Source: Annulohypoxylon bovei var. microspora | Taxonomy: Eukaryota; Ascomycota; Sordariomycetes; Xylariales; Hypoxylaceae | Reading direction: 5' to 3' | Length of the DNA stretch: 64,000 nucleotides | Assembly (NCBI GenBank): GCA_022836615.1 | Contig: MU405221.1 | Coordinates: 124,001 to 188,000 of the forward strand | Shown: in pieces, positions 1 through 10,797 of the stretch | Layout: the number at the start of each line of letters is the position of its first letter | Position numbering within the stretch: the stretch's first letter is position 1 | Program-made: the position numbers and the translations under genes | The notes under the pieces: generated by a model | The model's input: the letters and a program-made list of their open reading frames with translations, nothing else | What the model was told of the DNA's origin: nothing | Databases searched by the model: none

Positions 1-23
1 AAATACAGGGAATTTAATAATTT

Positions 24-28
24 AACAC
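24..28. repeat. Target-site duplication, left copy (AACAC)
   Basis: The 5 bases AACAC directly before the left LTR recur at 1677-1681 directly after the right LTR. A 5-bp duplication is the usual product of LTR-retroelement integrase. Confidence 0.9.
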
Positions 29-218
29 TGTTGGCAGTAAAAGGGTTTTACTGGCCAAAGGGCGCTTTGTGGCTTTGTGTGGCTTTGTGTGGCTTGTGCC
101 ATATAAGGCTACGTCTGCTTGGGATTGAAAGCTGGTAATTTGTACGTTCATACAACCACAGGATATCGTAATACATCACACGGTATTACACGAAACGCTA
201 CGTGACCTATTGCCTTCA
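29..218 (+). repeat. 5' LTR (190 bp)
   Basis: Starts TGTTGGCAGT and ends TTGCCTTCA. It is repeated base for base at 1487-1676 with an offset of 1458. It contains an internal short repeat (GTGGCTTTGT, about three copies near 66-92). Confidence 0.95.
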
Positions 219-228
219 TGGTAGCACC
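219..228 (+). other. Primer-binding site
   Basis: TGGTAGCACC begins at the base after the LTR end. TGG pairs with the CCA end of a tRNA. The word differs by one base from the Ty1 site TGGTAGCGCC, which uses initiator tRNA-Met, so initiator-Met priming is the likely inference. Confidence 0.6.
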
Positions 229-300
229 TCCTCCGTTTTGAGTAATTATTCGAGGGACTAGGTCACGTTTTCAGGCCTTTTGGCCTGGAGGGGGGGAGTG

Positions 301-1161
301 ATGGCATCGGGATCTGGGGATGTTGCATCGTTGCAAGCTCAGATTGACAAGCTGGAGAAAGCCTTGAAGGAGCTAACGGTCAAGCATGAAACCCCTGACG
401 ATACGACGTCATCATCCTCATCCTCATCGAAGAACGATACGAACCTGCGATGGGAACGATTCGAGTGGAAGCTACCCAAGGAGCTTCGTCTGACAGGACC
501 TGATAACTTTCCTGTGTGGTTGGAGATGTTGGGTGTAGCGTTGAGATCGATCGGCTACGTTGAGGGGACAAGCAATATCACCCCGATGGATGACTTGAAG
601 ATAGCCAACATCATCTGCAACAACGTCTGCGAGGATCCGTTGAGGTTGGTGATAGGCTTGAAGCAAGGCACTGCCATGGTCACCCAGTACCGTACGAACT
701 ATCAGGCACGCGGTGATCAGCAAAAGATGTCACTGTGGGAAGAGTTCGAGGCGATCAAGTACAACGGTGGTGATCCTGTCACGTACGTCACAACCTTCAC
801 GTATCTCGTCGGTCGAAACAGCGATGTGGGCAATAAAACCACGGATGCACAGATGCGGGCACGTTTTATTCTCGGCGCTGAGGATAAAGCGAAGGAATGG
901 GCCGCTCGGCAGCGTACTTTGTTGAAGGTATCCACGATCACGATACAGGTGATGAAGGATGACTTCATTTCAGAGTTTCGCAGCCGCATCGGCAAGGCAC
1001 CTGGCAAGGGTGACAGCCACGTTGCTGGGGACCGGGATGGCAAGAGATGCTGGAAGTGTGGGAAGCTTGGACACGTTCGCCGAGACTGCCGTAGCAGTGG
1101 CGAAGCCCACGAGATTGACGGATCGGCAGGCACCTTCAAGCCGATGCAGGTAATCTTCTGA
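301..1161 (+). CDS. Retrotransposon Gag-like protein with CCHC zinc knuckle
   Basis: A 286-residue ORF lying wholly between the two LTRs. I start it at the ATG at 301 because the open frame upstream has only non-ATG codons. An N-terminal stretch of about 25 residues is coiled-coil-like (Leu/Lys/Glu rich), followed by an Asp/Ser-rich linker. The middle (about residues 60-235) looks like a capsid domain (LTGPDNFPVWLEML). The C-terminal region has a zinc knuckle CWKCGKLGHVRRDC, the usual nucleic-acid-binding motif of Gag. It stops at TGA without any Pol domains. Expected role: particle formation and packaging of the element's RNA. The Copia-like assignment rests on sequence style only. Confidence 0.85.
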   Translation: MASGSGDVASLQAQIDKLEKALKELTVKHETPDDTTSSSSSSSKNDTNLRWERFEWKLPKELRLTGPDNFPVWLEMLGVALRSIGYVEGTSNITPMDDLKIANIICNNVCEDPLRLVIGLKQGTAMVTQYRTNYQARGDQQKMSLWEEFEAIKYNGGDPVTYVTTFTYLVGRNSDVGNKTTDAQMRARFILGAEDKAKEWAARQRTLLKVSTITIQVMKDDFISEFRSRIGKAPGKGDSHVAGDRDGKRCWKCGKLGHVRRDCRSSGEAHEIDGSAGTFKPMQVIF

Positions 1162-1357
1162 GCGTTGAAGCTTGGAGAGCGTTGCTGGGATAAGCAACGG
1201 AGCCGCAAGGCTGACTGGTTATTTGCGGAATCTTGTGCAGGATCGTTGGAGGGATCAAGATATGCTGTGGTTTATCACGATAGCTGGCCAGCTGAACCCC
1301 TGGGGGTAAGAGTGTGAGCAGTAGTGAGATCCTTACGATGCACATGGCGATAGCTAG

Positions 1358-1440
1358 GGGCTGAAAGAGGCCGACAACAGGGCTGAAATAGGCCAAACAG
1401 GGCTGAAAAAGGCCGAAACAGGGCTGTAAAAGGCGACAGC
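1358..1440 (+). repeat. Tandem repeat inside the retroelement (about 4 x 20-22 bp)
   Basis: About four copies of a unit like GGGCTGAAAnAGGCCGAAACA lie between the gag stop and the 3' LTR, with small changes between copies. In the RNA this is the 3' untranslated part of the element. A role in packaging or structure is only inference. Confidence 0.8.
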
Positions 1441-1486
1441 AAGGTTGAAAATGGCGTTTTTGGATGGCACTGGCGCCAGGAGAGCG

Positions 1487-1676
1487 TGTTGGCAGTAAAA
1501 GGGTTTTACTGGCCAAAGGGCGCTTTGTGGCTTTGTGTGGCTTTGTGTGGCTTGTGCCATATAAGGCTACGTCTGCTTGGGATTGAAAGCTGGTAATTTG
1601 TACGTTCATACAACCACAGGATATCGTAATACATCACACGGTATTACACGAAACGCTACGTGACCTATTGCCTTCA
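1487..1676 (+). repeat. 3' LTR (190 bp)
   Basis: Identical to 29-218 by eye. It is preceded by a weak purine run AGGAGAG (1479-1484 region) that may act as the polypurine tract, and followed by the AACAC target duplication (1677-1681). Confidence 0.95.
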
Positions 1677-1681
1677 AACAC

Positions 1682-3991
1682 GCTATAAATTATAAATAAG
1701 CAGCCAAAAAAGTGCTTATAAAATATCTACAAGTATAAGTTTTTTCGATGCAAACGATTGGTTAAAAATAAAGTACTGTGGAACGATCCACCAGCAAAAT
1801 TACAGTGGGTTTCAGTCTGCTGATACTCCCAAACGCATGGCTTAATTTTTTGCTTAATACCCACTATTCACCATAAGTTAATCAAAACTTCTCGCGCAAA
1901 ACGCCCCCTATAACATTCGATATTTGTATTCGAAGTCCACTTGCGGGCAATTATTCTATTCGGTTAAACGACAATAAATCCAACAGTATTAAGGGAGACC
2001 CCAAGCCTCTAAGACCAAGATTCTCATGTTACAAATTTGTTGGGGGAGGGGCAACTTATTGGAGACAGCGAAACTCGCCACATCTAGGTATGTATTTTTG
2101 TTGATTATCTGTCGCAATATGTATAGGTAGTAGTGTATTATGGTTACCTTCCATGTTGGTATAAATTCAATTCGAGGTTTCAGCTCATGAATATTGAATT
2201 CTTACCTAGTCCTGCTAGTTACCTAACGTTGCACAAGCATTCCATATATCTCTCTCAATGTTCATGGATATCCCCGATAGAATTAGATTGGTACGTATGT
2301 ACCTAGGTACGTACCTAGGTATGCATCTGTTGAAAGATCGTTTCCTAAATCTGTCGCGTCATCCCGCGCGCGCTGGGTCCCACCTAGACCGCTTCTTGGC
2401 ATTGGACCCTGGAAGGAGAATAAAAAAAGATTGAAAAAAAAAGTCACAATGTGCAGGGGTCAATGAGGGGAAGACATAGAAAGCATTTTGTTGGGAAATG
2501 GATCTTGGAAGTTCGAAGCTTGATTGCCTGCTAGATACTGTAGCAACATACAATAGGTTACATTGATGACCCTTGACGAACCACCCTCCTTGTGTCGAAT
2601 ATTACCTACCATCTGAGACTTGAGCTCTATCGCAGAGGGCGAGACTTTCCCACCACTTCAAAAGTCATCTCACTAATACACGAATATGCTTACTGTTGCA
2701 CACGGCCGTGAAAGAATATATATGGCGCCTTTAGAAGTCAGCTAGCAAGAAGGAATACATAACAAGGTTTCCATGTTAATAAATTTCAAAAACGTCCTGG
2801 CGCACTATATACACAATTATAGGATTTTCGCCAGCATGTCTCACCTCGTGGTTTCAAAGGTGAACCACACAGCCGGAGGCCATATTCCGAGCTCACCCGT
2901 TGTCAACATTTTGAGTTTGGTAATCGCCATGGAGTCTGGATTCCCTTCACCGAAACAATCATTTTCTTGGGTCTTGAGACGTCCCTTAGACCGGGAGCCT
3001 CTCGCCGCAAAGGCCGCCTTTCGCTATCCAGTTGGATCTTAGATGACATTTGTTAAGAGATCCACCAAGACTGGGCATAGGAACTTCCTCGGCATCTAAT
3101 ACCTACACCTGGTATACGAGCACATGCTACTTTAAAGTCGGTCAAGGGAAACGTGGGAGTTAACTCTAAGATGTTCTCGAACTGTTGCTGCTTCACAGAT
3201 GACGAATTATGTCAAACGCTGTCTTGATTAATGCTTCAATGTTCGCAGGAAACTTGCTCTGGTGACACCAACGCCAACAAGATAAACGAAGACATAGACG
3301 TCGAAATGTGTTATACAAATAAATGTACAATACATCCGGATGACGGCACTGGAATTGAGTTCTAGTAGCCCAACCCGAAAACAGCGCCTTTTATACCCGA
3401 TTTGGCAGGGCCACGATGAACGGGCCAATGGCGTTGAAGGGAACTAGGCTACCCCTTCAACTGTTGAGCCCTGTGGCACCTGAGCGGCGGAACGGTAGCT
3501 CGACTAGCGATGACAGAGCGCGATTGTCATTGGCCTCTAAACCCTCAACCCAGCCAAAACTCAGCTTTAGCGCGTTCCAGGGATTGGTTTTATGCCGCGG
3601 TCCAATTGCTACAAGCTACAAGCTACAAGCTACAAGCTGCTGTGTAGCAACCCTTTTTATTTATTTTTTCTTCTTCCTGCTCGGTGAAATTGCAGAAAAG
3701 CCACACATATTTGGTAACATTGAGGAGGAGAAACAGTCCTTTCTATCCTTATTTATTCATCCCTTTCTTGGTGTACGTCTATAATCACGGGTTCCCTCGA
3801 AATCAGCGTCCCAACTCACTATTAAATGTCTTCATAGACCTTAACCACCCCCTTGTCACTTTGCTTGGAACTGGTGCATATATCTCGACTTATCGTTTGC
3901 GCAATCTATATTACATACCTCATAACTGTATTTAGCTCCTCGCTTTTAAGCGATCAGAATCAAGATCGAATTCAAGATTCAGATAACAACC
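1682..3991. other. Gene-free spacer
   Basis: No ORF here resembles a known protein. The first 300 bases are AT-rich. A short imperfect inverted pair (AGTGGGT near 1804, ACCCACT at 1859-1865) is too weak to call a transposon. ACCTAGGT-type palindromes occur at 2301-2320. A CT-rich promoter-like stretch, including CTTTTTATTTATTTTTTC near 3650, precedes the elongase gene. Confidence 0.6.
3608..3638. repeat. Short tandem repeat (ACAAGCT)n
   Basis: About four and a half copies of the 7-mer ACAAGCT in the elongase upstream region. Confidence 0.85.
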
Positions 3992-5510
3992 ATGGCTGCG
4001 CCGATTGTCTTCCTCTCTCCTCCTCCGGCCACTCTCTTCAGGTTCCCGCCACATTCTGTACCGGAAACTATTCCTCCTCCACCTTTTGGTCTACCTTTTA
4101 CCATACCTGACAATTTATACGTCAGCGCGTTAGACCCTAAGGTTCCCATTACGATCGCAGCCATCTATGCAATCACGGCTAAAGCATTGAACGTCTACAA
4201 CAAGTCTACCGGCAAAAAGCCTTGGGCTATCAGCAAAACCAAGGCCTTCCATCTCTTCGTTATCTTGCACAATGTCTTCCTTGCCGTTTATTCGGCATGG
4301 ACTTGGGTCGGCATGTTCAACGCTCTTCGCAACACGGTTGTGAGCCCAGCTGGACCTAATGGCTGGGCTGGTACGGTTGACAGTATCTGCAAGCTTCACG
4401 GACCTACTGGTCTAGGCAATGCGATTAACTACAACCAGAACCATAAAGTGTGGGAATCAGTATCTGGTACTAGTGTTCTAACAGCTGAGGGCTCTCCCAG
4501 CCGGGTTGAAGCCGGACGACTCTGGAACGACGGTCTAGCTTTTTACGGATGGCTCTTTTATATTAGCAAGTTCTACGAGGTTATCGATACCCTCATTATC
4601 CTTGCCAAGGGAAAGCTTAGTTCCACTCTCCAGACATATCACCACGCTGGTGCCATGATGGCTATGTGGGCTGGTATGCGATACATGTCGACTCCTATTT
4701 GGATATTCGTGTGCTTTAACTCGGCTATCCATGCTCTAATGGTGAGTTACCGTCCTCAAGGTTGAACAAAGGTACTAGCAGTAGCTAATTCTGAGACAGT
4801 ATACTTACTACACAGTGACTGCTTTCAACATCCGCGTGCCTACACTAGTAAAGCGCTCGCTTACTTCACTTCAAATTTCGCAGTTCATCATTGGCGCCTC
4901 TACCGCCATAATTCATTCCTTCATCTCGTACTCGGTTCCGGTCCAAGTTAAGGTTGCTGCTGCCGAGGCTACTGCCGTTGCATCCAGTGTCGCTGCTGCT
5001 GCAACTGCAACTCCTAGCTCTGCTAACTTCCTCGACGGCCTTAAGCAAACACTTTTCGGCGCGGCGGGCGTAGCTGCTGTGATTTCTTCATCCGTTGCCG
5101 ACTCCACAGACGAAAATGCCAGTTACGTCACTCGATACCAAAAAGTCGACTGCATTACCACGACCGGCGCAACTTTCGCTATCTGGCTTAACGTTTTTTA
5201 CTTGCTCCCGTTGACATACCTATTCATGTCATTCTTCGTTGCAAGCTACGTACGCCGCAGCAAGACAGAAGTTGTACGTGCTAAGGCCAACCCTGATCGA
5301 CGTCTTAGCAATGTCACGTTGGCAGAGAAGGCTAGTTGGGACGCCGCGAGGGGTCTTGAACGCGAAGTATATGGCGAAAGCAACGAAGGTGCGATTATTG
5401 AAGATAGCGATGAGTCTGGCGACAACGACAAGCTACATCCATCATCCGCCGCTCGATTTAACGGAGTTAATGGGAAGGTGAATGGCGCGGCCAACGGCAA
5501 ACACTATTAA
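3992..5510 (+). CDS. ELO-family fatty acid elongase (3-ketoacyl-CoA synthase)
   Basis: Two exons, 3992-4741 and 4800-5510, give 486 residues. The 58-nt intron starts GTGAGT and ends GACAG, and splicing joins HALM to YTYYTVTAF in frame. ELO enzymes sit in the ER membrane and condense malonyl-CoA with acyl-CoA to lengthen fatty acids. Visible family motifs: KFYEVIDT (residues 193-200), the histidine box LQTYHHAG (Q214, H217, H218), and the later KRSLTSLQISQF segment. Several hydrophobic segments fit a 6-7 span membrane protein. The box is QxxHH rather than the HxxHH of yeast Elo2/Elo3; QxxHH is known from elongases acting on polyunsaturated chains, so that substrate class is possible but unproven. 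A long Ala/Thr/Ser-rich insert (about residues 315-360) separates the last two membrane segments. The start ATG sits in a good context (AACAACCATGG). Confidence 0.92.
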
Positions 5511-8427
5511 AGATAGACCTAAGATATCTACGCATCTGCTGTTATAAGAAAAAATGGCGCAAGTCGAATTCGTGGGAATTACTACTATATTTATTAGGTT
5601 GTGGTAGCTAGGCTGCAATACTACTGGTATACTGCGCCGGTGCATGGGTGCTATAATAGATCATATCCGGAGTTCGGGAAGGCAGGAAAAGGGGTGCCTA
5701 CGAAAACCATGTTGCATGAAGGGAATAGGTGGCGATTACGAGATCAAGCCTAGAATGATGTTTGGGTCATGGTAATGAGAGCTGAAACAGACTCACTGTA
5801 TATATTTGAGATAAGCGTTATTGCTTAAGGTGTAGATATAAACAATGTTTTATCATTATGTGTTAGAACCCCCTTTTTCTAGGTACTTAGGTACTTGGGT
5901 AATTGTGCAGAAATGTAATGGCTGCTGACACATCATGAATAGGGGTGACTCCACTATAGGGGTGCGATTGCGATTCACAGGTACGTAGTCTAGTTTAAAC
6001 AATAAAATAAGCAATAACTCAAGAAGTCCATTTATTCTCATAGGCATAGCTTGAAATACTTATTAACACCGACTCAACTAATACAAGTGAGAAAACAATG
6101 CCCTCCCCTGTTGAATCAGCAAGGCGGCTAGGGGAGAAGAGTGTACTTTTCCTACTCGCCTCCGAATGGTAACAAGATGAGAGGTAGGTGGATATGAGTC
6201 TTCGCAACAAGAAATTGCTAAACTATTCGATGCAGCTGCATATGAGAATAATCATAGCAAAGGCTGGATCGGTGAGCCAGCCTACTAGCACGTGTGGCAC
6301 TGCAAAGGCGCGGCGCACTTACAGCTGTCCTCACAACCATGCTACCAGTTAAGGTGTGAAGTGTGCTTGTAACAGGACATCGCTAGGTGTGCTATAAGAG
6401 GTATAGACGCTACGGAACAAGACTGATGTTTCCTCTAACTACTAGAACGAATCCAGGTTTGAAAGAAAATCCGTAAGCATTGTTGTTATTTAGAGACGCA
6501 GGGAGATGAGGTGGAAGTACTTGCAGATAGGTTCATATCTCCGACATAGTGAGATTTATTGGTTAAGGACTCAGCCGTAACATATTTATCCAGTCGCTTT
6601 CCAGCCCGTCCCACCGTTCCCGGTAACAATGAAGTAGCCACGCGGTGTCGTTACTAATAAAAATCAAACTGGGTGTTGTCTTGCGCAAGGAAGGCATACC
6701 ATCTATGCCTGAATGCCAGGTACTAAGTGTTTGGTGGTATTCAGAGTTCGATCAAGCGAACGTGTTTGTTCTAATTAGTGCATCTAGAGCCATGCCAGAG
6801 GATTCGTCTATCTTGAGAGGCGCCATATGCAACGTTGAAATAGACCATAGCCCAGTCATTCGACACATATCCTAATATTCGTGAGAACAAGACTACTTAA
6901 ATCACGTTACCTTCTTCATAGAGATGCTCGTACTTCAACTCCAACATGTCCTCCCGGCTAAAAATGCCGTGAGATATTGAAATGCGGTTTAATGCCTCTT
7001 CCGTAAAAAAAGAGTCCGTTAGCAAGCGTTTGAATATAGAAGTAGCAGTTGACATCAGTACCTATCAATGAAAGTTCTAATATAGAACTCCACCTTCAAG
7101 TGTTAATAATGCTTAACCCCTTTATTCTTTCTGGGTCATGCTCATACTGAGCTTTAGACGTAATACTAGGTAATTTACCTTAGGTAGGTACCTAGTTATA
7201 CCTCTTTAATGTCAAACTCGATATGGGGATTGGGAGCTTTACGCATATGTAATGGTTGGCCTATCGTGGTCGTTTCTAAGGACTAGGAATATATGAAGTC
7301 ATAGGCTTCTTAAAGCTGTTTTTGGATATCAAACTGTCCACGGTTATGGACAAGCTAGGTAGGTAGTCTACCATGATATTGTCGAGGGCAGGTTTGTCCA
7401 AAATCTCTTGAGGGGAAAGTTCTATGATAACGATAACGATATGTAGATGTCTGCGTATGTGACGTATCTGCTTCTTGGAGTCTTTTTCGCTTAAAGGGGG
7501 GAAATAGTAGGCGTGGTATACCTAGCAGTTCAAGCTCAAGCTCAAGCTCAAGAAAAGCGAGGGAAAGAGGGGAGATAATTTAAGGATTTAAATAAGTTAC
7601 CTACCTACCTACACATACTGATGAGTTGCCGTTGGTTGAATTATGCTAGACAGCCGGTTCCCCCCTTTACCCAACTTCTTGATAAATGTATTAGCTAAAG
7701 CTAAATATTTAAATATAAACCCAGCATTTAGTCCCAATAGTGAGGCTTTGGTGAAGATTCTACCTCCTTTACAATTAATCGCTCAGCCCAATGGATACCT
7801 ACCTACATACGTATATAGGTAGTTCAACTGATCCCTATCAAACCTCAAATAGGGGTTGACTTAATTACACCTACAGAATCGGCAACCTACATTTAGTTTT
7901 GGTGATAGTGACAGTTTCCTACCGTTAATAGACCTTGATATTCACTGACAGCTTGATATCTTTCTGCATCCACATAGGCATCAGCCCCTTCAGACCAAGA
8001 AAATACTCGGTGTTGAACAAAGTATACCTCATTCTCCTATTATTGCTTTCACGGGCCTTGTAAATTTGGGTTTGCTCCAGACAGGTAGTCCTAATAGTTA
8101 TAATATCCCTTAACTAAACCTCCTAGTTTAGTGGTATTGTTCTGAAGATATCTTCAACTTTGTACTGCGGTCTGTCGAGGCTAACGGCCATAGTTAGGAG
8201 TAGGATCGGTTCGAGCCTGTCGTTCTAGCGTTAGATCTATGCAGTTGAGTGTTTCGATCCACATGGCAAGTTCTTTAGATGCTAGCCTAAGAAATCTCTC
8301 TTCTCTTGGTGCGTATAGCGTAGTCGATCACTATACTAGCATCTGCACCTCAAGTCTAAGAGTTGAGCAGAGTATGTGAAGGCGTCAATCAGGATACCAC
8401 AACATCTGTCGAACTACTCTAGGGCAA
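5511..8427. other. Gene-free spacer
   Basis: Only short unsupported ORFs. It contains AGGTA/TACCT-type motifs (for example near 7180-7195 and 7800-7820) and a (CAAGCT)n run at about 7531-7552. I see no gene, RNA gene or clear transposon. Confidence 0.55.
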
Positions 8428-8979
8428 GATTACTCTCGATGCTGGAGCAGAGCCATGTACGCACGTTCCAGATATGATCGATGTGTTGAGACAACAAGCG
8501 GGCCACTTTTGGATTCCGTTTGATCTATGTGTCAGCGAGTAAACCAAGGATCTTATCCTGCAGCATATTAATTCGCTAGGGCATGGGAGTAATGTGAACC
8601 CTACTATGGGGAGAAGGCGAGAGAAATGATTTATCGGTTGATGACACCGTAAGCTTGGTCAATGTCTTCGGGACGAGGAAAGTTTTGTGGGCATAGAAAG
8701 ATTGTTCTCAATTTCTCGGTCTGTGAGAAATGCATTAACGATTCTACCAAAAAGCCTAGTATTGATGCACTGAGCAGCGCAACTAGCAACGGGAACGTTC
8801 TTGTGGCAGAGTGGCTCCTCAAGAAAGGGGCAAATATGAATAGGACGAACACGAGCTGCAAGACACCCCACTCAAGTTTCACTTATGATGGCTCCGTCGT
8901 CCTAATATTGTTTCAGTATGCCCACTTGAGTAATACGTTCATTGTGAGGCTATCCACAAGAAATGCCGTGGTAAAGTAA
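8428..8979 (+). pseudogene. Possible decayed ankyrin-repeat gene
   Basis: Two broken pieces in the plus strand look like ankyrin helices. Around 8430-8530 one frame reads LDAGAEPCTHVPD before a stop. The 8662-8979 frame contains SNGNVLVAEWLLKKGANMNR, close to the ankyrin pattern G...VVxLLLxKGADVN, followed by YDGSVVLILFQYA. Stops and frame changes separate them and no start or splice structure joins them. I infer a relic of an ankyrin protein; chance similarity is possible. Confidence 0.35.
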
Positions 8980-10290
8980 AGATTCAACAATTAGGTAGCC
9001 AGATGGTGATGTAGATAGTAGCCTACCTAGGTTTGCGCAACAAAAGTGATTGAAGACCTTGTAAACGTCAAGGACCATATTGACGATGTCGACTGGCACT
9101 GCTCAATCGAATTATCACTATCGTCCTAGTCTTCTTTGCAGCAGGCTCCCTTGCTGCTGCCCCCGCAAGCGGCGGGGAAGGACATCGTGAGGATTTCCCC
9201 CATGCTCTTTCTCCACATAGGCGCATCCCTTTCCATCACAGCGAACTCGGCCAAGATCACGCGCCTGCGCCTGAGCCTGCAATATCATATCATGTGCCGC
9301 AGTGTCGATTTGGGTCTGTATTACCAGGTTCCTGGTCGGTTCCGACTGACTACCCGCTCGATTATCCACTCATTGGTCGATGTACTCAGCGGGAAGCCTG
9401 CGAGAATACATATGCTTAATAGACTTTGCCAAGAGGCGCATCCGGATTCCTATTTTTTTTTTCTCCTTCGGATGACGTCCTAGCTACCCCGCCCTTGAAG
9501 GAGGTGGTTAACGCCCATAACCGCCCAAGAAAACCATTGGAATGCCTAGGTAGGTATGCCTGTGCATTATCACACCGCTGTGGCTAACGTCTTAGACGCG
9601 GAAAAGTAGCATCTTGAGTTGTCGGATGCCGATATCTCGACCATCGGTGGCGATTATAAATTTGAATTTGACTACGCTACTACCACGAGAGCAGTCGCCG
9701 CAGCTGCGGCGTAACGATAGCCGAGGGGCTTACCGAAACGGGATCGGGGATCCCGGGGAGGTCAAGGCCTGCCGGAGCATGAATTGGCACCGCGAAAGCT
9801 GCTCAGACAGCCCAAAGTTTCGTGGACGGTCTAAAAGAGAATTATAAGCACACCCATTAAGTTACACGCAATGCTACTTAGATAATTGAATGACCAATGT
9901 GCTGTCTGGTCACGTCCCAAACGTGCGTTCGCCCGTCTTGCAACCGAGGAAGTTATTGTTTTGGTTGGATGCGGGTGAAGGTACTTGTGTACATACATTA
10001 GGTATTATGTAAGGTTACCTTTTTATGTTAACGGCTACTACCGGTTCCACCTGGTCGGGTGGACCCAACGCTAAATAGGTTAGGTCACTAAACCTTACCT
10101 TACCTGCTTACCTACCTGCCTACATACATTGTGGGCGTAATATGAGATCCATTGACCGTATTTATACAGTACTTATACAGTTGCCCGCGATAAACGGTTA
10201 TTGCCTTAAGGACTAATGAACCACCGTAGCTGAAAACATCAACGATTTAACCATAAGATGGTTCAAAAGCGAATAGGCGTATCGTATGAC
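8980..10290. other. Spacer with unsupported small ORFs
   Basis: A minus-strand frame ending near 9128 (ACGGSSKGACCKED then stop) looks like the tail of a small Cys-rich protein, but I can find no matching start or signal peptide. Nothing else is supported. Tracts of ACCTACCT-type repeat lie near 10090-10135. Confidence 0.45.
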
Positions 10291-10291
10291 G

Positions 10292-10797
10292 TATGGTTTT
10301 TTCCGGACGAACGGTTTTCATTTCGAATGGTTTTTTTTAAAAAAAAACCGTTGAAATATGGTTTAGGGAGGTGCGAAAGGTGGTCAAAAGGGGGGGGGGT
10401 TCTTATTGTTTGCCCGATTCAGGTTATTATTATATAATCTTACTAATCAATTACTACTAGGTACATTCGAAGTATTAGGTAATTATTCACTTCAATTGAT
10501 TGAGGACTTTAGAAAATCAGTTACATTTTTACAATTGAACTACTTAGGTAATCATTGATCGCATGAGGTTGGTTGGCTTTACGATTACACCACAAGTCAT
10601 TAGGAAGGTCACATACGCGTGGGAGGGTTTCTTGTAATTTAGGTATATATAAGGGGTTCGCACCTTCAAAGCCACCTTCATGTTTACCTTAGGTACAAAG
10701 GTACGTACAATATTTAGACTTTTAGACCAAATAAAGACGATTTGACCAGGAAAAAACCATTCGCATAATAAACCGTTTAATTGGCAAAAAACCATTC
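10292..10797. repeat. MITE-like element with imperfect ~48-bp inverted repeats
   Basis: The left arm (about 10292-10338) reads ATGGTTTTTTCC, then AACGGTTTTC, then CGAATGGTTTTTT. The reverse complement of the right arm (about 10750-10797) reads ATGGTTTTTTGCC, then AAACGGTTT, then CGAATGGTTTTTTCC, the same order and spacing. A second inverted pair lies inside (AGGTGCGAA near 10369 and TTCGCACCT near 10656). There is no ORF. No clear target duplication is visible, so the exact ends are uncertain. Confidence 0.5.

Larger units (their letters stand above)
29..1676 (+). mobile_element. Gag-only LTR retrotransposon (TR-GAG/TRIM-like), intact
   Basis: Two 190-bp direct repeats (29-218 and 1487-1676) read as identical, start with TG and end with CA, and are flanked by the same 5-bp word AACAC (24-28 and 1677-1681), so this is a complete insertion with target-site duplication. 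Directly after the left LTR is a TGG-starting primer-binding site. The interior holds one gag-like ORF with a CCHC zinc knuckle and no protease, integrase or reverse transcriptase. At 1,648 bp it fits the non-autonomous TR-GAG class, which must borrow the polymerase of a related element. The interior carries a short tandem repeat before the right LTR. LTR identity and the open reading frame suggest very recent movement and no RIP damage. Gag style (LTGPDNFPVWLEML) resembles fungal Copia elements; that family placement is inference. Confidence 0.93.

Noticed and set aside
1802..1866. Short inverted pair AGTGGGT...ACCCACT next to TA, like a tiny Fot1/pogo MITE
   Set aside because: Only 7 bases match and the next bases diverge; too short to separate from chance.
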